This document shows positions 60,687 to 64,000 of a stretch of DNA of 64,000 bases, in pieces. The notes beneath the pieces are model-generated. The model saw only the letters and a program-made list of their open reading frames with translations, was not told the origin of the DNA and made no database searches. The stretch's first letter is position 1; each line of letters opens with the position of its first letter. This DNA comes from Nocardioides kongjuensis (GTDB taxonomy: Bacteria > Actinomycetota > Actinomycetes > Propionibacteriales > Nocardioidaceae): positions 3,599,001 through 3,663,000 of the forward strand of contig NZ_JACCBF010000001.1 of NCBI RefSeq assembly GCF_013409625.1, in the 5' to 3' direction. The position numbers were made by a program, and so were the translations under genes.

Positions 60687-61640
60687 ATGCGCATCGTCGT
60701 GCACGCCTTCGACGGCATAACCATGTTCCACCTTGCCGCTCCGCTGCTGGTTTTCGGCGAGGTCAGCCGCCTCGGTCTGGCCGAAGGATGGACTCCCGTC
60801 GTGTGGACCGAGGACGGGCACGGCATCCGGACCGCCGAGGGGCTCCGCGTCGAAGCCGTCGCAGGACCCGACGTCGTCGAGGACGCCGACCTCGTGGTGA
60901 TGCCGTCGTGGCCGAGCGACCTCCCGCCAACCGACGCGGTCCTGGCCGACAGGATCCGCGCCGCGCAGGCGCGGGGCAGCCACATCGCAGGGCTGTGCCT
61001 CGGAGCCTTCCCCGTCGTGGACAGCGGGGTCCTCGACGGAAGGGATGTCGTCACCCACTGGGGCGCGGTCGAAGAGCTCGCCAAGCGACGCCCGGATGTG
61101 ACCGTCACGCCGGCAGCGCTCTATCGGGACCACGGCGACGTCCTCACATCCGCCGGCACGGCGTCGGCAATCGACGCGTGTTTGTCGATCGTGCGCTCGC
61201 AGCTCGGATCGACCGCGGCAGCCACCGTCGCTCGCCATCTCGTCGTCGCGCCCCACCGCGAAGGCGACCAGGCTCAGTACGTCGACCGCCCCATACCGGC
61301 GGCGGGGGGCGTGGGCGACCTCGGAACCACAATCGACTGGGCCCTCGCCCACCTCGATGAGCGACTCTCGGTCGACGACCTGGCAGCCCACGCCCGGATG
61401 AGCCGGCGCAACTTCACGCGCCGATTCGCGGAGGTCACCGGCACAACACCAGCACGATGGGTCCTCACTCGTCGTCTCGACGAAGCTCGCCGCCTCCTCG
61501 AGACGACGACCTGGCCGATCTCCCGCATCGCAGAAGAGTGCGGCTTCAGCAGCGTCGTGACCTTCCGGCAGAACTTCACTACGGCGTTCGCGACGACGCC
61601 GACTTCCTATCGACGGCGATTCGCGCCAGCTGGACCATAG
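60687..61640 (+). CDS. GlxA-family regulator (DJ-1/PfpI-like domain plus AraC HTH)
   Basis: A 317-residue protein. The N-terminal class I glutamine-amidotransferase-like domain (about 1-190) has the elbow cysteine in HIAGLCLGAFPVVDSG; the C-terminal AraC domain has LSVDDLAAHARMSRRNFTRRFAEVTGTTPARWV and the second helix-turn-helix WPISRIAEECGFSSVVTFRQNF. Typically such regulators activate a nearby hydrolase gene. It is divergent from the cysteine hydrolase, with a 107-base gap. Confidence 0.88.
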   Translation: MRIVVHAFDGITMFHLAAPLLVFGEVSRLGLAEGWTPVVWTEDGHGIRTAEGLRVEAVAGPDVVEDADLVVMPSWPSDLPPTDAVLADRIRAAQARGSHIAGLCLGAFPVVDSGVLDGRDVVTHWGAVEELAKRRPDVTVTPAALYRDHGDVLTSAGTASAIDACLSIVRSQLGSTAAATVARHLVVAPHREGDQAQYVDRPIPAAGGVGDLGTTIDWALAHLDERLSVDDLAAHARMSRRNFTRRFAEVTGTTPARWVLTRRLDEARRLLETTTWPISRIAEECGFSSVVTFRQNFTTAFATTPTSYRRRFAPAGP

Positions 61641-61850
61641 GCGTCACCGGTTGCGAGCCGCGCCAGTCCTCCGCGAGGCGGTACGTCGAAGTCTCCGATC
61701 AGCAGCCCGACCAGAGCAGGAGTCGCGCGACGATCTCGTCCAACGAGACCTGGCATGGCCGGTCTACGACGTCTCCATCAGAGGCGCCGCGCGGAGCCGA
61801 GGATGACTCATCCTCCGATTTGACGACGGGCGCACGGCGTCGCCTCCAGG
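61641..61850. other. Gap between AraC regulator and cbtA
   Basis: A 210-base convergent gap with no gene or clear hairpin recognised. Composition is noticeably less GC-rich than the left of the window, as is the following nitrile hydratase operon. Confidence 0.5.
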
Positions 61851-62648
61851 TCATCGAGCCCGAGCCATCAAGCTCACCGACTCACGCTCTCGTTCGCGAT
61901 GCAGCAACACGCCATGAACGATCCCCATCGTCGTCCACAGGGCGGCCGTCTGCACCAGCGATCCGACACGGAAGTCCCAGACGAGATCAGCAGGAATTGC
62001 CGAAGGCACTCGCTCCTCGACGTGCGGCACCGAAAAGACGACCAAGGCGCCGATCGCGACCGCCGCTGCAGTCAGGAGCCAGCGCCCCTCCGGCGCGATG
62101 CCCCTGTCGACCGCTGCCCGATGGAGCGCGAATACGACTCCGACGAAGAGCACGCCGACCAAGATGATCAACAGATATATCAGCGTCCGCCGGCCCACGG
62201 TGTCCGAGCTGCCGATCCCGGGCGGATTAGCCGGCACCATCACGCTCGGCACGGCAGCGACGACGGTGAACGCCAGCGCCGCGAGGCTCAGCGCCCTTCC
62301 CCGATCCGTCTCCTCAGAGAAGCGGTGCTGCACACGCGCGTAGATCACGGCGAATGCAAGTCCGAGGAGCACGCCAACGACGAGAACGGTGATCGTGCCC
62401 CCGATCTGCTGCTGCAGGCGCGTCACCGTGGCGCCGTGGTCGTGAGCACCCCCGGCCTCGTGCCGGCCGTGCATCTCCTCCTCGAGCAGGATGGCTCGGC
62501 CGATGACCGGTTCGACCATCAGCCAGAGCACCACGACAGACGCTAGGCCGCCCGCTGCTCCCGCGACCGCACCACACCTGAGGCGCAGCCCCCAGGACGT
62601 CGCAGCCACGGTGTCAGTCGCACGGCACGCCGAGTGCATGCCGTCCAT
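61851..62648 (-). CDS. cbtA: Cobalt transporter subunit CbtA
   Basis: A 265-codon membrane protein with about five to six helices, of the CbtA family of predicted cobalt transporters. Features: first helix GAVAGAAGGLASVVVLWLM, a His/acid-rich loop (EEEMHGRHEAGGAHDHG) near residues 57-73 suited to bind metal, and the C-terminal PADLVWDFRVGSLVQTAALWTTMG. ATG 62648 overlaps cbtB by 35 bases; GTG 62609, four bases after the cbtB stop, would give 252 residues and is equally plausible. It is coupled to cbtB and to the cobalt-type nitrile hydratase. Confidence 0.82.
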   Translation of the reverse strand: MDGMHSACRATDTVAATSWGLRLRCGAVAGAAGGLASVVVLWLMVEPVIGRAILLEEEMHGRHEAGGAHDHGATVTRLQQQIGGTITVLVVGVLLGLAFAVIYARVQHRFSEETDRGRALSLAALAFTVVAAVPSVMVPANPPGIGSSDTVGRRTLIYLLIILVGVLFVGVVFALHRAAVDRGIAPEGRWLLTAAAVAIGALVVFSVPHVEERVPSAIPADLVWDFRVGSLVQTAALWTTMGIVHGVLLHRERERESVSLMARAR

Positions 62649-62817
62649 CGTGCGTGACCTCGTGCAGCCACGAGTCCATCTCGGCAGAGAGGAGAGAGTC
62701 GTTCCCCTGGAGGATCAAGAACACGGCAAGCAGCGCCACGGCCGCGAGTGCCGAGGCCCAGAGCGGCACGGCCGACGGGGTGGGACGATGGGCGAGGGGG
62801 GTGGATTCGATGTTCAC
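62614..62817 (-). CDS. cbtB: Cobalt transporter subunit CbtB
   Basis: A 67-residue protein with a single membrane helix (SAVPLWASALAAVALLAVFLIL, split around residues 17-36) and the CbtB C-terminal metal-binding tail HEVTHDGRHALGVPCD. GTG 62817 overlaps the stop of the nitrile hydratase accessory gene (GTGA), so it is translationally coupled to it. CbtA and CbtB together form a predicted cobalt uptake system, often under B12 control; no B12 riboswitch is seen here. Confidence 0.88.
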   Translation of the reverse strand: MNIESTPLAHRPTPSAVPLWASALAAVALLAVFLILQGNDSLLSAEMDSWLHEVTHDGRHALGVPCD

Positions 62818-63251
62818 GGTGCCTCCGGGATCGACGTCGTCCTCGCGGGGTCGACGGCGATCGGCTCGTAATGCGGTTCGTGATGGTTGCGGTTCTTGGG
62901 GGTGGCGAGGACATCGCACGTCCGTCGATCCACAGCGTTCCGGTCGACGGCCCCTCGCCCGGCCAGCACTGACTCGAGCGCCCGGACCCAGTGCTGGTAG
63001 TACGACCACGACGCATCGGTGTCGTCGGCGGATTCCTCCCACTCCCGAATGGACGCGATGAGCTCCTGCTGGAACTCGGCCCAGGCATACCCACCCGCCT
63101 CATGCGCGGCGACCACGAGCGCGAAGGCACGCAGCTCCCACGGCTCGTCGAACGCAAGATCGTTGGACCGGCCGGGGAGATCGCCGATCAGCTCGTCCAC
63201 GCTGCGCCGCTCTCCGGCCGTCGACTCCGACCCCACGGCTGACGTCGTCAT
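62814..63251 (-). CDS. Nitrile hydratase accessory/activator protein
   Basis: A 145-residue protein of the cobalt-type nitrile hydratase accessory family. Conserved blocks: [28 protein letters not shown] near residues 37-65 and [18 protein letters not shown] near 84-100. Such activators help insert cobalt and exchange subunits in the enzyme. It overlaps the alpha-subunit gene (ATG 63251 and its stop) and cbtB on the other side. Confidence 0.85.
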   Translation of the reverse strand: MTTSAVGSESTAGERRSVDELIGDLPGRSNDLAFDEPWELRAFALVVAAHEAGGYAWAEFQQELIASIREWEESADDTDASWSYYQHWVRALESVLAGRGAVDRNAVDRRTCDVLATPKNRNHHEPHYEPIAVDPARTTSIPEAP

Positions 63252-63847
63252 GACACTGCCTCGATGGGAGCGACGCCGATCATCGAGTCGCGGGTGACCA
63301 ACCCGGCGAGCTGTTCCTCCGACCACCCCTCGGTACCCGGCGGACGCTGGGGCAGCACCCAGTAGCGGATCTCGGAGCTGGAGTCCCAGACGCGGATCTC
63401 CCTGGTTTCTGGGATCTCGTATCCGAAGTCCTCGGCCAGCACCTGTCGCGGCGCTCGGACCATGCGCGAGCGATACTGCGGCTCCTTATACCAGTTGGGC
63501 GGCAGGCCAAGGACGGGCCACGGGTAGCAGGAGCACAGCGTGCAGACGATGGCGTGGTGCACCTCATCGGTGTCCTCGAGCACCACCATGTGCTCGCCCT
63601 GCCCCCCACCGATGCCCAGCTCGGCGCAGGCCGCAGTCCCGTCCTCAAGGAGCCGCTCCTTGAACTCCGGATCGGCCCAGGCCTTCGCCACCGCCTTCGC
63701 GCCGAGTTGCGGGCCGACCTCGTTCTCGTAGATGTCGACGTAGCGGTCGATCATCTCGGTGGTCAGCAGGCCCTGCTCGATCAGCATCGACTCCAGGGCC
63801 TTCACCCGCGCCGCGATCGCCTCCGACGTGCGGTCGGCTTCGCTCAT
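63248..63847 (-). CDS. nthA: Nitrile hydratase alpha subunit, cobalt type
   Basis: Converts nitriles to amides, 199 residues. The metal-binding loop is [10 protein letters not shown] with Cys102, Cys105 and Cys107; the threonine at 103 marks the cobalt type, while iron enzymes have serine there. The helical N-terminus and C-terminal [21 protein letters not shown] fit the family. ATG 63847 overlaps the beta-subunit stop, which gives the order beta, alpha, activator. Confidence 0.95.
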   Translation of the reverse strand: MSEADRTSEAIAARVKALESMLIEQGLLTTEMIDRYVDIYENEVGPQLGAKAVAKAWADPEFKERLLEDGTAACAELGIGGGQGEHMVVLEDTDEVHHAIVCTLCSCYPWPVLGLPPNWYKEPQYRSRMVRAPRQVLAEDFGYEIPETREIRVWDSSSEIRYWVLPQRPPGTEGWSEEQLAGLVTRDSMIGVAPIEAVS

Positions 63848-64000
63848 GTTCCCGCTCCTTCGCTCTCTCGCACCAGCTCGATGTAGGGTTCCCAGACGTC
63901 GAACGTCGAGGAGGTCCGGGGATCGGCGTATTCCTCGCCCCATAGCTCGGTGCCCTCGAGCCGGATCGTGTAGAGGTGGTGCGGATCCTCACCACGGTCG
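63844..64000 (-). CDS. nthB: Nitrile hydratase beta subunit (C-terminal end, rest outside window)
   Basis: Only the last 51 codons are inside the window. The visible end [18 protein letters not shown] and then VDLF-type region [10 protein letters not shown] matches nitrile hydratase beta subunits. The stop at 63844 overlaps the alpha-subunit start by four bases. It confirms the beta-alpha-activator gene order of cobalt nitrile hydratases. Confidence 0.85.
   Translation of the reverse strand, partial: DRGEDPHHLYTIRLEGTELWGEEYADPRTSSTFDVWEPYIELVRESEGAGT

Overview
The window is very GC-rich, with codon third positions almost all G or C, frequent GTG/TTG starts and 4-base stop/start overlaps. 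Together with a mycofactocin (mft) locus, NDMA-type (mycofactocin-dependent) dehydrogenases, a short adenylate kinase and an AceE-type pyruvate dehydrogenase, this points to an actinobacterium, most likely of the Nocardioides kind. The genus is inferred from gene content; no rRNA or tRNA gene was found to prove it.

Layout. (1) 1-6.5 kb: a polyamine ABC transporter (potA, potD-like, potB, potC) co-transcribed with an FAD amine oxidase and divergent from a LacI regulator with a palindromic site between them. (2) 6.4-15.9 kb: a pyruvate node with a lipoate-ligase-like protein, a LysR regulator, pyruvate dehydrogenase E1 and E2, and pyruvate carboxylase. (3) 16-30.5 kb: amine and alcohol catabolism: flavin monoamine oxidase, aldehyde dehydrogenase, a VWA/MoxR pair, an NDMA-type zinc alcohol dehydrogenase, an AcoR-like regulator, a copper amine oxidase, two APC permeases and an IclR regulator. 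(4) 30.5-37 kb: the mycofactocin operon mftA-B-C-D-E-SDR-F with divergent mftR; mftG is not in the window. (5) 37-51.8 kb: a methanol/alcohol module: acetate-type transporter, NDMA-type methanol dehydrogenase, a second MoxR/VWA pair with His-rich segments, an MftM-like methyltransferase, an MnoSR-like two-component system, an iron-type alcohol dehydrogenase, a NiCoT metal permease, a GAF regulator, acetaldehyde dehydrogenase and a DUF779 protein. (6) 51.8-58.6 kb: a catabolic operon for an aromatic ring (FAD hydroxylase, extradiol dioxygenase, FAH hydrolase), a carboxyltransferase and a 5'-truncated CaiB gene, with a TetR regulator and two identical operators. (7) 58.6-59.9 kb: a decayed patch of gene remnants with an imperfect direct repeat. 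(8) 59.9-64 kb: cysteine hydrolase, GlxA/AraC regulator, and a cobalt-type nitrile hydratase operon coupled to cobalt transporter genes cbtB and cbtA.

How it works together. Mycofactocin made by region 4 is the expected redox cofactor for the dehydrogenases of regions 3 and 5. Those two regions look like parallel modules: each pairs a structurally unrelated NDMA-type dehydrogenase with its own MoxR ATPase, VWA protein, aldehyde dehydrogenase and GAF-type regulator. Repeated DNA motifs support two regulons: a 17-bp inverted repeat (TGTTCAG-N3-CTGGACA type) at three promoters of region 3, and 11-bp-phased GTTGCA repeats at four promoters of region 5, with CRP/GlxR-like boxes beside several of them.
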